Shown here: one piece after another, positions 42,502 through 50,206 of the stretch
Numbering within the stretch: position 1 is the first letter of the stretch
Layout of the letters: the number at the start of each line of letters is the position of its first letter
Assembly (NCBI RefSeq): GCF_024710845.1
Contig: NZ_JANJTZ010000044.1
Location: 1-60,921, forward strand
DNA: 60,921 bases
Direction: 5' to 3'
From: Mesorhizobium sp.
GTDB taxonomy: Bacteria > Pseudomonadota > Alphaproteobacteria > Rhizobiales > Rhizobiaceae
Position numbers and translations under genes: made by a program
The notes under the pieces: generated by a model
Database searches by the model: none
What the model was told of the DNA's origin: nothing
What the model saw: only the letters and a program-made list of their open reading frames with translations

Positions 42502-45500
42502 ATGGGTTCGTTCGTCATTCGGCCATTCGAAAAGCGCTTCGTGTTCAGCCTGATCCTGGTCGCGCTCCTGGCGATCCAGTTCTGGACGCAATCGCGCTAT
42601 CCATCGCTCAATGAGAAGGCGATGATGAGCGGGGCGATCCAGCTCGAGGATCCGCTCAGCTTCGAGGCGAAATATCCGCTCAAGCCGGAATACACGACCG
42701 TCGAGCGGATCGGCTATTCGACGCTCAACTGGATCGAGACCAACCGCAAGGGAATGACCTTCGGCATCCTGTTCGGGGCGGCGTTCCTGACGCTGATGGG
42801 TTACGTGCGCCAGCACTCGTTCAAGGGGCGCTTCGCCAATTCGCTCCTGGGCATGGGCGTGGGCGCGCCGCTGGGGGTCTGCGTCAACTGCGCGGCCCCG
42901 ATCGCCAAGGCGCTTTATTCCGGCGGCGCGCGTGCCGAGGCGACGCTGTCGGCCATGATCGCGTCGCCGACGCTGAACGTCGTCGTGCTGACCATGATCT
43001 TTTCGTTGATGCCCTTCTATGTCGGCGTGCTGAAGGTCGTTCTCAGCGTTTTCGTGATCCTGGTCGCGGTGCCCGTCATCTGCCGCTTCCTGCCGGAGAA
43101 CCAACTCAAGGTATCGTCGACGCCGGAGAAGTTCCTGCGCATGCCGAAGCCGGCCCCGGCGGAAGCGAGCGAGAACCTCTTCCAGTCGGTGTGGCGCTTC
43201 GCCTGGGATTTTGCCAAGAGCCTGTGGTTCATCGTCTCGCGCACCTTGCCGTTGATGCTGCTTGCCGGTTTCCTCGGCGCCGTGGTGGCGACGCTCGTGC
43301 CGCCGGAGACCTTCTCCGGCCTCGGCTTCGGTTTTGTCACCGTCTTCCTGGCCGCAGTTCTCGGCACCTTCCTGCCGGTGCCAATCGGCTTCGACGTGGT
43401 CGTTTCGGGCGCGCTGCTCGGCGGCGGCATGGACGTCGGACTGGTGACAACGCTGCTCTTCACCCTCGGCATCTTCTCGGTCTATTCGTTCTTCATTGTC
43501 GCCGGGGCGATCTCGCTGCGCGCCGCTTCTCTCCTGGCCGGAACGATTGTCGTCATCGGAACCCTCGCCGGGATCGGCGTGCACTTCTATCACCAGAACC
43601 TGCAGAGCCGGGCGCTCGAGATCCTGACCTCGTTCGAGTTGAGCCTCGTGTCCTCCGCGCACGCCGCCGAGCCGGAACAGGTGCGCAGCCTGACCGACGG
43701 GGCGAATACGATCACGATCTCGCGCCGCACCTTCGAGCCGCGCTCGGCGCCGGGCGAGAAGCGGTTTGCCAAGATGGAAGCCTGGAAGATCGGCATCGAC
43801 CAGCCGATCGAGTTCTCGTTCGGCGACATGTGGCCGCCGTTCTGGGAAGGACGGGGCATCTCCGCCGGCGACTGGGACAATGACGGCTGGCAGGACGTCG
43901 TGGTCGCCTCGACGGTCGGCGGGCTCTATTTCTACCGCAACACGGGCGGCAAGTTCGAGAAGGCGACCTTCGACCTCGCCGACATCGTCAAGATGCCAGT
44001 CTTCAACGTCGCCTTCGTCGACATCGACAATGACGGCTGGCTCGACCTGTTCTTCACGACCTTCCGGCAGGGCAACTACGTGCTGCGCAACTCGGGCGGT
44101 TCGTTTGCCGTGAACCTGACGAAGGTGGCCAATCGCGACGACGCAGTCCTCACGCTCGCAGCGAGCTTCGGCGACGTGAACCGCGACGGCTATCTCGACG
44201 TCGCCATCGGCAACTGGGCGGCGGGCTGGTATCGGCGCATTCCGGGCGGAGAAGCGACCAACCGCATCGCCTTCAACAAGGGCGGGGTGCTGGACGGCTC
44301 CACCTTCGCGGAGCTCGGCGGCCCGCCCGGCGAGACGCTGTCGATCCTGCTGACGGACCTCAACCTCGACGGCAAGCTCGACCTTCTCGAAGGCAACGAT
44401 TTCGAGATGCCGGACGTCTTTTCGCTCGGCGATGGAACCGGCGCGTTCAAACCCATCCGCCGCCAGGACAACCTGATCCCGATGACGACGCAGACGACGA
44501 TGGCGTTCAAGACCGCCGATCTCGCGAATACGGGCAAACAGGACATCTATGTCGGCCAGATTGCCGGGCGCTCTTCCGGCATCGCGAAGAAGCTGAAAAC
44601 CCAACCGCTCGAACTCTATTGCGACGGCATCGGGCGCGACAGCGACAAGGCGATCTGCGAGAAGAACATGGCGATCAAGCAGTGGTACAAATCCGGCCAC
44701 AGCTTCGATCCGTCCAACGCCTCGCGCTGTGCCGAACTGGCAGGGCCGGACAAGGCCGAATGCCGGGCGATGCTGGTGAAAGATCTTGCCATCCAGAGCA
44801 AGGATCCGTCGATCTGCGACCTTATCGCGGTGAGCGAGGAGCGGGCGCGCCAGCTCTGCGAGATCCATTTCCGCCCGGTCCGGCAGCCGACCCAGGCCGA
44901 GCTCGACGAGGCTATCCCGCAGATCCAGCGCCGCAACGTGCTGCTGTCGCCGAAGGGAGACGGGAGCTACGAGGAACATGCCGTGCCGGCGGGCGTGGAG
45001 ATCGGCGGCTGGACCTGGGACGTGAAGGTCGAGGACGTGAACAACGACGGCTGGAAGGACATCTATGTGCTGAACGGCACTTGGGTTCCGAACGAGATCA
45101 GCCCGTCCAAGATCCTGTTCATGAACGACGGCACCGGCAAGTTCAAGGAAGAGACGGTCCCGGCCGGAATGGAAGATTATCTCATCACCGCCGCCGCAGT
45201 TGCGGTCGATTTCGACAATGACGGCGACCAGGACTTCATCACCGTGCCGGTCAACGGGCCGCCGATGGCCTATGTCAACGGCTCCACGGACGGCAACTCG
45301 ATCGCCTTCGAGTTCCGCGACCGTCTCGGCAATCAGTTCGGTATCGGCAACCGGCTCGAGATCAGGACGGCGGACGGACTGACCCAGATGCGCGAACTGC
45401 AGAGCGGCGGCGGGTTCATGTCCTTCGACGCGCCTGTGCTCCATTTCGGCACCGGCAAGGCGGATCGGATCGAAAGCGCGACCGTTCATTGGTCGACCGG

Positions 45501-45579
45501 CGGCAATACGACGATCGATGGTGGCTTCGAGGCCGGAGCGCTCTATCGGATCGCGCGCGAAGGCGCGGCGACGCGTTGA
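42502..45579 (+). CDS. fusion of ArsP-like permease with FG-GAP/VCBS repeats and ASPIC/UnbV-type C-terminus
   Basis: A 1025-aa protein with three parts. Residues ~1-385 have about eight membrane segments with the permease (DUF318/ArsP_1) hallmark GVCVNCAAPIAKALYSGGARAEATLSAMIASPTLNVVVLTM, including two Cys at 127 and 130. Residues ~390-930 form an extracytoplasmic beta-propeller of FG-GAP/VCBS repeats with Asp-rich calcium loops at about 457 (DWDNDGWQD), 507, 558, 619, 845 and 903. Residues ~935-1010 look like an ASPIC/UnbV domain (RDRLGNQFGIGNRLEI...GGFMSF...TVHWSTGGN). Two SEL1 proteins follow. Substrate unknown. Confidence 0.85.
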   Translation: MGSFVIRPFEKRFVFSLILVALLAIQFWTQSRYPSLNEKAMMSGAIQLEDPLSFEAKYPLKPEYTTVERIGYSTLNWIETNRKGMTFGILFGAAFLTLMGYVRQHSFKGRFANSLLGMGVGAPLGVCVNCAAPIAKALYSGGARAEATLSAMIASPTLNVVVLTMIFSLMPFYVGVLKVVLSVFVILVAVPVICRFLPENQLKVSSTPEKFLRMPKPAPAEASENLFQSVWRFAWDFAKSLWFIVSRTLPLMLLAGFLGAVVATLVPPETFSGLGFGFVTVFLAAVLGTFLPVPIGFDVVVSGALLGGGMDVGLVTTLLFTLGIFSVYSFFIVAGAISLRAASLLAGTIVVIGTLAGIGVHFYHQNLQSRALEILTSFELSLVSSAHAAEPEQVRSLTDGANTITISRRTFEPRSAPGEKRFAKMEAWKIGIDQPIEFSFGDMWPPFWEGRGISAGDWDNDGWQDVVVASTVGGLYFYRNTGGKFEKATFDLADIVKMPVFNVAFVDIDNDGWLDLFFTTFRQGNYVLRNSGGSFAVNLTKVANRDDAVLTLAASFGDVNRDGYLDVAIGNWAAGWYRRIPGGEATNRIAFNKGGVLDGSTFAELGGPPGETLSILLTDLNLDGKLDLLEGNDFEMPDVFSLGDGTGAFKPIRRQDNLIPMTTQTTMAFKTADLANTGKQDIYVGQIAGRSSGIAKKLKTQPLELYCDGIGRDSDKAICEKNMAIKQWYKSGHSFDPSNASRCAELAGPDKAECRAMLVKDLAIQSKDPSICDLIAVSEERARQLCEIHFRPVRQPTQAELDEAIPQIQRRNVLLSPKGDGSYEEHAVPAGVEIGGWTWDVKVEDVNNDGWKDIYVLNGTWVPNEISPSKILFMNDGTGKFKEETVPAGMEDYLITAAAVAVDFDNDGDQDFITVPVNGPPMAYVNGSTDGNSIAFEFRDRLGNQFGIGNRLEIRTADGLTQMRELQSGGGFMSFDAPVLHFGTGKADRIESATVHWSTGGNTTIDGGFEAGALYRIAREGAATR

Positions 45580-45676
45580 TCTTGAAATCGTCGGGATTTC
45601 CCGCATGTCTGGCTGGGTCGGGTGTGCCGCGACGGCGGCCCGGCCGACCGTGAGTTGCAAGCTCGAAAGGCAGTGA

Positions 45677-47281
45677 ATGAGTTTCGTCCGAAATGCCCTC
45701 GGCACTGTAGCCCTTGCCCTGGCGACGGCGGTGTTCGCCGCGCCCCATCCGTCGTTCGCGGAAGAGCCGGCCAAGCCAGGCGTATCGGGCGCCCCACAGC
45801 AGAACAGTCAGCGCTCCGAAGGCGCGCCGGCCGAGACAGCTCCAACCATGCAGCAGTCGGAGGCCGCCTACGCGGCCGGCGACTACGCGAAGGCCCTCGA
45901 GATCTTGAAGCCGCTGGCCGAATCGGGCGACGCGCTGGCCCAGTATCGGCTCGGATACATGCTCGCGCTGGGGCAGGGGGCGGAGAAGGATCTGAAGGCG
46001 GCCGCAGGCTGGATGAGGAAGGCAGCGGACCAGGGGGATGCGTCGGCACTGCTCCAACTCGGCGTCTTCCATCTCCAGGGGGCGGGCGTCGACCGCAGCG
46101 AAGGCGAGGCGGCGAAGCTGTTCAAGCTCGCCGCGGAAAAGGGCAACGCGACCGCGCAACTCTACATCGGCCAGATGTATCTCGCCGGCGCCGGCATCGA
46201 GAAGAACGAGGTCGCCGGGCTGACCTGGATCATGGCCGCCGCGCGGGCCGGCAATGCCGAGGCGCAGTTCGAGCTCGGCCGCATCTACGCCACCGGGCAG
46301 GGGGCGACGAAGGACACGAAGGAGGCGGGCAAGTGGTTCGAACTCGCCGCCGAGAACGGGCTGGCGATCGCGCAGTACACTCTGGCCAGCAATCTGATCG
46401 CGGGTACCGGTGTCGCGAAGGACGAGGCCAAGGCGGTCGATTGGTACCGCAAGGCAGCCGAGGCGGGGATGCCCGCCGCGCAACGCGATCTCGGCGCCTA
46501 TTATCTCACCGGCTCGGCAGAACGGCAGCCGGACTACGCGCTCGCCTACGAGTGGACGAAGAAGGCGGCGGATGCCGGCGACGCCGGGGCGCTGAGCAAT
46601 CTCGGCTACATGTACTACACCGGCAAGGGCGTGCCGCAGGACGATCAACGAGCGGCTGAGACTTACGAGAAGGCGGCCGGTAAAGGGCTGGCCCGCTCCG
46701 CCGCGGCGCTGGGCGCTCTCTACGAGTCGGGCCGAGGCGTCGAGAAGAGCAACGAGAAGGCCGCCGACTGGTATCGCAAGGGCGCGCTCGGCGGCGACAA
46801 ACAGGCGGCCGCGAGGCTGGCGGCGATGATCGTCGATGGAAGTACTTTGCCGGCCGACGATTCGGACGGCGCGTTCTGGGTGGCGATGGCGGCGGGCGAG
46901 GGCAATGCTGATGCGCGCAAATGGCTTGAGGCCAGGGCCGAGGCCGGATCGGCGCCGGCGAAAGCCAGGCTCGCCGCGCTGATCGATGCCGACGCGAAGG
47001 ACCCAGCCAACGATGCCAAGGCCGTTGCGCTCTACAATGAGGCGGCCGAGGCGGGGGACGCCCTAGCGCAGCTCGAACTGGCGAAGAAATACGCGGCCGG
47101 CGACGGCATGGACCAGGACTATGTCGCGGCGCATCAGTGGGCCAACATCGCCGCCACCGACGGAAGCGAAGAGGCGGTGAAGATGCGCGACAACCTGTCG
47201 AAGCTGATGACGCGCGAGCAGATCGCCGACGCGCAGAAGAAGGCCCGGGAATGGATCGCCAAGACCCGCGACAAGGGCTGA
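45677..47281 (+). CDS. exported SEL1-repeat protein A
   Basis: A 534-aa periplasmic protein with a signal peptide (LGTVALALATAVFAAPHPSFA) and about ten SEL1/TPR-like repeats of 36 residues, e.g. ALAQYRLGYMLALGQGAEKDLKAAAGWMRKAADQGD and GAYYLTGSAERQPDYALAYEWTKKAADAGD. Such repeats make a superhelix for protein or lipid-linked glycan contacts. The end (YVAAHQWANIAATDGSEEAVKMRDNLSKLMTREQI) is the typical closing helix. It starts 97 bases after the permease fusion and overlaps the next gene by 31 bases, so the three are likely one unit. Confidence 0.9.
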   Translation: MSFVRNALGTVALALATAVFAAPHPSFAEEPAKPGVSGAPQQNSQRSEGAPAETAPTMQQSEAAYAAGDYAKALEILKPLAESGDALAQYRLGYMLALGQGAEKDLKAAAGWMRKAADQGDASALLQLGVFHLQGAGVDRSEGEAAKLFKLAAEKGNATAQLYIGQMYLAGAGIEKNEVAGLTWIMAAARAGNAEAQFELGRIYATGQGATKDTKEAGKWFELAAENGLAIAQYTLASNLIAGTGVAKDEAKAVDWYRKAAEAGMPAAQRDLGAYYLTGSAERQPDYALAYEWTKKAADAGDAGALSNLGYMYYTGKGVPQDDQRAAETYEKAAGKGLARSAAALGALYESGRGVEKSNEKAADWYRKGALGGDKQAAARLAAMIVDGSTLPADDSDGAFWVAMAAGEGNADARKWLEARAEAGSAPAKARLAALIDADAKDPANDAKAVALYNEAAEAGDALAQLELAKKYAAGDGMDQDYVAAHQWANIAATDGSEEAVKMRDNLSKLMTREQIADAQKKAREWIAKTRDKG

Positions 47282-48528
47282 GACGCGCCGGACTGCGGGT
47301 CGCCGCCGTCGTTCTCATCGTTCTGTTCGCCGCCGCACCCGTTCGGGCGGACACCACCGACCAGGCGCAGGCGTTGCTGGACGCCGGAGACGTCGCGTCG
47401 GCGGTGCGTGTGCTCGAGCCATTGGCCGCGGCAGGAGACGCATCCGCCGAGTATCTGCTGGGCAAGGTCCATCTCGATGGGCTCGGTGTTCCGCAGGATT
47501 TCTCCGCCGCGGCCCGATGGATCGCTAAGGCGGCGGAGAAGGGCGATGCACGCGCGCAGAACGCGCTGGGGCGGCTCCATGCGGAGGGGCTCGGCGTTGA
47601 GCGGGACGGGAAGGCGGCCGTTCTGTGGATGAGGCGCGCGGCCGAACAGGGAAATCCGGCCCACCAGTACGATTTCGCCCTCCTGCTCGACGACACCCGC
47701 CTCGGCGTCGAGGACAAGGCGGAGGCCGCGCGCTGGTTCGACGTAGCGGCGAAGCAGGGATTGGCGGCGGCGAAGACCAGTCTCGGGCTCGCCTACCAGC
47801 AGGGGTCGGGCGTGGAGAAGGATCTTGCGCGCGCGGCCGGGCTCTTCTCCGAGGCGGCTGAGGCCGGCGACGCCCGCGCGCAGAACAATCTCGGGCTGAT
47901 GCTGGCGCGGGGCGAGGGCGTGGCACAGGACTACGAGAGGGCCGTGGGGCTTTTCGAGAAAGCTGTCGCGCAGGGCCAGACCCAGGCCTTCTACAATCTC
48001 GGCGTCATGTACGAAAACGGCTTCGGGGTCGTGCAGGACGAGGCCAAGGCCATGGAACTCTACGCGAAGGCCGGGCAGAAAGGCGGCACGACCGCCACCG
48101 ATATCGTATCGGATGAAGGGCTCCTTTACGATCCGCGTCTTGTGCCTCTCGAACCTTCCGCAGCCACGCCCGAGCATTTCGCCGAGGCGGCTACGAGCGG
48201 CGATCCCGTGGCGATGTTCCTGCTTGCCTACGTCACGGCCACCGATGGTTCCCGATCGGGCGGGCCGGCGCGGGCCGCGTCATGGTTCGAGAAGGCCGCC
48301 GAACTCGGCCTGCCGGCTGCGATGGCCAATCTTGGCCTGCTGCACCTGCGCGGTCAGGGCGTGCCGCAGGACTACGTATTGGGATATATGTGGCTCAACC
48401 TCGCCGCCGCGGCGGGGCTTCCCGAAGCGGCGCCGATCCGCGACCGTGTCGGGGCGGCGATGACGCCGGCTCAACTCGTCGAGGCCAACGATCTCGTCAA
48501 GCAGAAATGGCTGTCGAGCCGCAAGTAA
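47251..48528 (+). CDS. exported SEL1-repeat protein B
   Basis: A 425-aa periplasmic protein. The ATG at 47251 lies 31 bases inside the end of SEL1 protein A and has GGCCCGGGA before it; the product then has an export signal (LRVAAVVLIVLFAAAPVRA). About nine SEL1 repeats follow (ASAEYLLGKVHLDGLGVPQDFSAAARWIAKAAEKGD and similar), with a non-repeat break at 305-350 and a closing YVLGYMWLNLAAAAGLP. It is a paralogue of protein A by gene duplication. Both may form one assembly. Confidence 0.88.
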   Translation: MDRQDPRQGLRRAGLRVAAVVLIVLFAAAPVRADTTDQAQALLDAGDVASAVRVLEPLAAAGDASAEYLLGKVHLDGLGVPQDFSAAARWIAKAAEKGDARAQNALGRLHAEGLGVERDGKAAVLWMRRAAEQGNPAHQYDFALLLDDTRLGVEDKAEAARWFDVAAKQGLAAAKTSLGLAYQQGSGVEKDLARAAGLFSEAAEAGDARAQNNLGLMLARGEGVAQDYERAVGLFEKAVAQGQTQAFYNLGVMYENGFGVVQDEAKAMELYAKAGQKGGTTATDIVSDEGLLYDPRLVPLEPSAATPEHFAEAATSGDPVAMFLLAYVTATDGSRSGGPARAASWFEKAAELGLPAAMANLGLLHLRGQGVPQDYVLGYMWLNLAAAAGLPEAAPIRDRVGAAMTPAQLVEANDLVKQKWLSSRK

Positions 48529-48533
48529 GGCGG

Positions 48534-48800
48534 TCAGTTCACCTTGCAGCCCAGCCGCTTTTCCTCGCGGCGGATCTGGTCGATGCGGCGCTGCTCGGCC
48601 CGCGTGAAGTCGGGGTTGTTCGTGTAGCAGTCGCTGTTGTCGAATACGCGCTTGCCGAGGCTCGTCTTGAAGCAGTAGCCGTTGTCGTCATAGATCGCGT
48701 TGCGCTCGTACCAGAGATCGTAGCAGCTGTCCGCAAAGGCGCTCTGCGCGGTGAAGCCGATCGAAACGACGGCGAAAATGTGGATTGCCAGTTTGCGCAT
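48534..48800 (-). CDS. exported YARHG domain protein
   Basis: An 88-aa protein with a signal peptide (LAIHIFAVVSIGFTAQSAFA) and a YARHG domain, read here as SCYDLWYERNAIYDDNGYCFKTSLGKRVFDNSDC and FTRAEQRRIDQIRREEKRLGC. Cysteines pair probably as disulfides. YARHG is a small extracellular domain of unknown role. I start at the ATG 48800, near GGGGG in the leader. It converges on SEL1 B with 5 bases between stops. A FixK-type box lies 60 bases upstream. Confidence 0.87.
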   Translation of the reverse strand: MRKLAIHIFAVVSIGFTAQSAFADSCYDLWYERNAIYDDNGYCFKTSLGKRVFDNSDCYTNNPDFTRAEQRRIDQIRREEKRLGCKVN

Positions 48801-48859
48801 AGGAAGCCCCCGAATGTTCTGTCGTCTCAAGCAGAATGCACCGCATCAGCGGCATTTCC

Positions 48860-48921
48860 TTGATTTTTGTCAATCATTGCACTGCGGAAGCCTGCCGGCC
48901 GGGACCTTTGCGACAGATCAA
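48860..48921. promoter_or_regulatory. two FixK/FNR-type boxes upstream of pfkB
   Basis: TTGATTTTTGTCAA (48860-48873) and TTGCGACAGATCAA (48908-48921) both match the rhizobial FixK2 consensus TTG(A/C)-N6-(T/G)CAA exactly. They lie between the YARHG gene (minus) and the small ORF/pfkB (plus), so either or both could be regulated. A FixK/FNR-type activator binding about 40 bases upstream of a promoter fits the second box for the pfkB transcript. Confidence 0.7.
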
Positions 48922-48969
48922 GGACTCCTTCCGGGATAGGGCGCCTTTTTCTCGCATTCTGGCTAGAGG

Positions 48970-49164
48970 ATGAGTGGCATGAACGCCAAGGAAATCGTGA
49001 CGATCGGCTTCGGGACGGTGACACCCGACAGAATCGTCAAGTACGCGGACCTGCTGCGGGCGATCACTGAAGGCGTGCGCGGCAGGAGCGGAGTGATCGA
49101 GTATCTCGGCAGAGCCGTCCCTCTACCGCAGGGTTTCGCGGCAATGCGGGCATCCGGCAGATGA
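48970..49164 (+). CDS. small leader ORF coupled to pfkB
   Basis: A 64-codon frame (MSGMNAKEIVTIGFGTVTPDRIVKYADLLRAI...) whose stop TGA overlaps the pfkB start (ATGA at 49161-49164). An AGAGGATGAG precedes the start. It lies where the FixK-driven transcript would begin, so it may be a translated leader or a small protein coupled to pfkB. I recognise no family and it could be spurious. Confidence 0.45.
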   Translation: MSGMNAKEIVTIGFGTVTPDRIVKYADLLRAITEGVRGRSGVIEYLGRAVPLPQGFAAMRASGR

Positions 49165-50111
49165 ATTCGATTCTCACCGTTGCCCTCAATCCCGCCGTCG
49201 ACCTATCGAGCGAGACGGAAAGGGTCCAGCACACGCGCAAGGTACGCACGTTCAACGAGCGCTACGATCCAGGCGGCGGCGGCATCAATGTCGCGCGGGT
49301 CGTCAGACGGTTCGGTGGCGAGGTCGAAGCCCTCTTCGGCGCCGGCGGCGAGCTGGGTGCGATGCTGGAGAGACTCCTCCTCGAGGAGGGAACTCCGTGT
49401 CGGCGTCTGCCCTTCAAGGGTCAGACGCGCCTCGGCCACACCGTGCAGGAGCGCTCGACCGGGCTGGAATACCGCTTCGTGCCGAAAGGGCCGGCCGTGC
49501 TCCCGGAGGAACTCGAACCATTCGTCGACGCAGTCGCGAATCACGGCGGCGATTATGTGGTCGCCAGCGGCAGCCTGCCGGAGGGAGCGCCACCCGAAAT
49601 CTACGCGCGCATGGCCGAGGTGGCGGCCCGTCGCGGCGCGCGCTTCGTGCTCGACAGTTCCGGCGCCGGCCTGCGGGAGACGCTCGCTCGGTCACGCGTC
49701 TTTCTGGTCAAGCCGAGCCTGGGCGAGCTTGAAGACCTGGTCGGCCGGAAGCTGGACGAGACGGGTGTCTATCGCGAAACCACCGCGCTGGTCGAGCGCG
49801 GAGCCGCCGACTTTGTCGCGGTGACCATGGGCATCGAAGGGGCGGTCCTGGCGAGTGCCGATGGTTTGATGCGCCTGCGCGCGATCCATGTCAGCACACG
49901 CTCCGCCGTGGGCGCGGGCGACAGCTTTCTTGGCGGCATGATCTGGGCCCTGTCGCAGCATTGGTCGACGGAGGATGCCTTCCGGTTCGGTATCTCGGCA
50001 GGCGCGGCCGCGGTGATGACGCCCGGGACGGAGTTGTGCCGGCCGCAAGACGTCTTCGAGCTCTACGAGCACATGAGCAGGGATGACCTCGAACACATTG
50101 CGGATCGATAG
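49161..50111 (+). CDS. pfkB: PfkB-type phosphofructokinase
   Basis: A 316-aa ribokinase-fold sugar kinase of the 6-phosphofructokinase 2/tagatose kinase type, phosphorylating a sugar phosphate with ATP. It begins ILTVALNPAVDLSSETERV, has the substrate-binding DPGGGGINVARVVRRFGGEVEALF segment, KPSLGELEDLVG, and the anion-hole motif AVGAGDSFLGGMIW with catalytic Asp254. Coupled to the upstream small ORF and followed by ppsA; FixK-type boxes lie upstream, pointing to low-oxygen use for glycolysis or fermentation. Regulation is inferred. Confidence 0.92.
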   Translation: MNSILTVALNPAVDLSSETERVQHTRKVRTFNERYDPGGGGINVARVVRRFGGEVEALFGAGGELGAMLERLLLEEGTPCRRLPFKGQTRLGHTVQERSTGLEYRFVPKGPAVLPEELEPFVDAVANHGGDYVVASGSLPEGAPPEIYARMAEVAARRGARFVLDSSGAGLRETLARSRVFLVKPSLGELEDLVGRKLDETGVYRETTALVERGAADFVAVTMGIEGAVLASADGLMRLRAIHVSTRSAVGAGDSFLGGMIWALSQHWSTEDAFRFGISAGAAAVMTPGTELCRPQDVFELYEHMSRDDLEHIADR

Positions 50112-50141
50112 GCAGTGTCGCGCTGCCAGCGCCGGCGCCGA

Positions 50142-50155
50142 TTGACAGACATCAA
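50142..50155 (+). promoter_or_regulatory. FixK/FNR-type box upstream of ppsA
   Basis: TTGACAGACATCAA matches TTG(A/C)-N6-(T/G)CAA exactly and lies 58 bases before the ppsA start in the pfkB-ppsA gap. It suggests that ppsA and the CBS-BON gene have their own low-oxygen promoter. Confidence 0.68.
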
Positions 50156-50206
50156 AGCCAAGTCGGCCGCGTCTCCTCATAGTAATCGAGACAAGAGGAG
50201 GATCCG

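Noticed and set aside
42337..45774. 1145-aa open frame on the minus strand
   Set aside because: It is the antisense shadow of the permease fusion gene; translation is rich in Arg/His/Asp with no domain pattern, as usual in GC-rich DNA.
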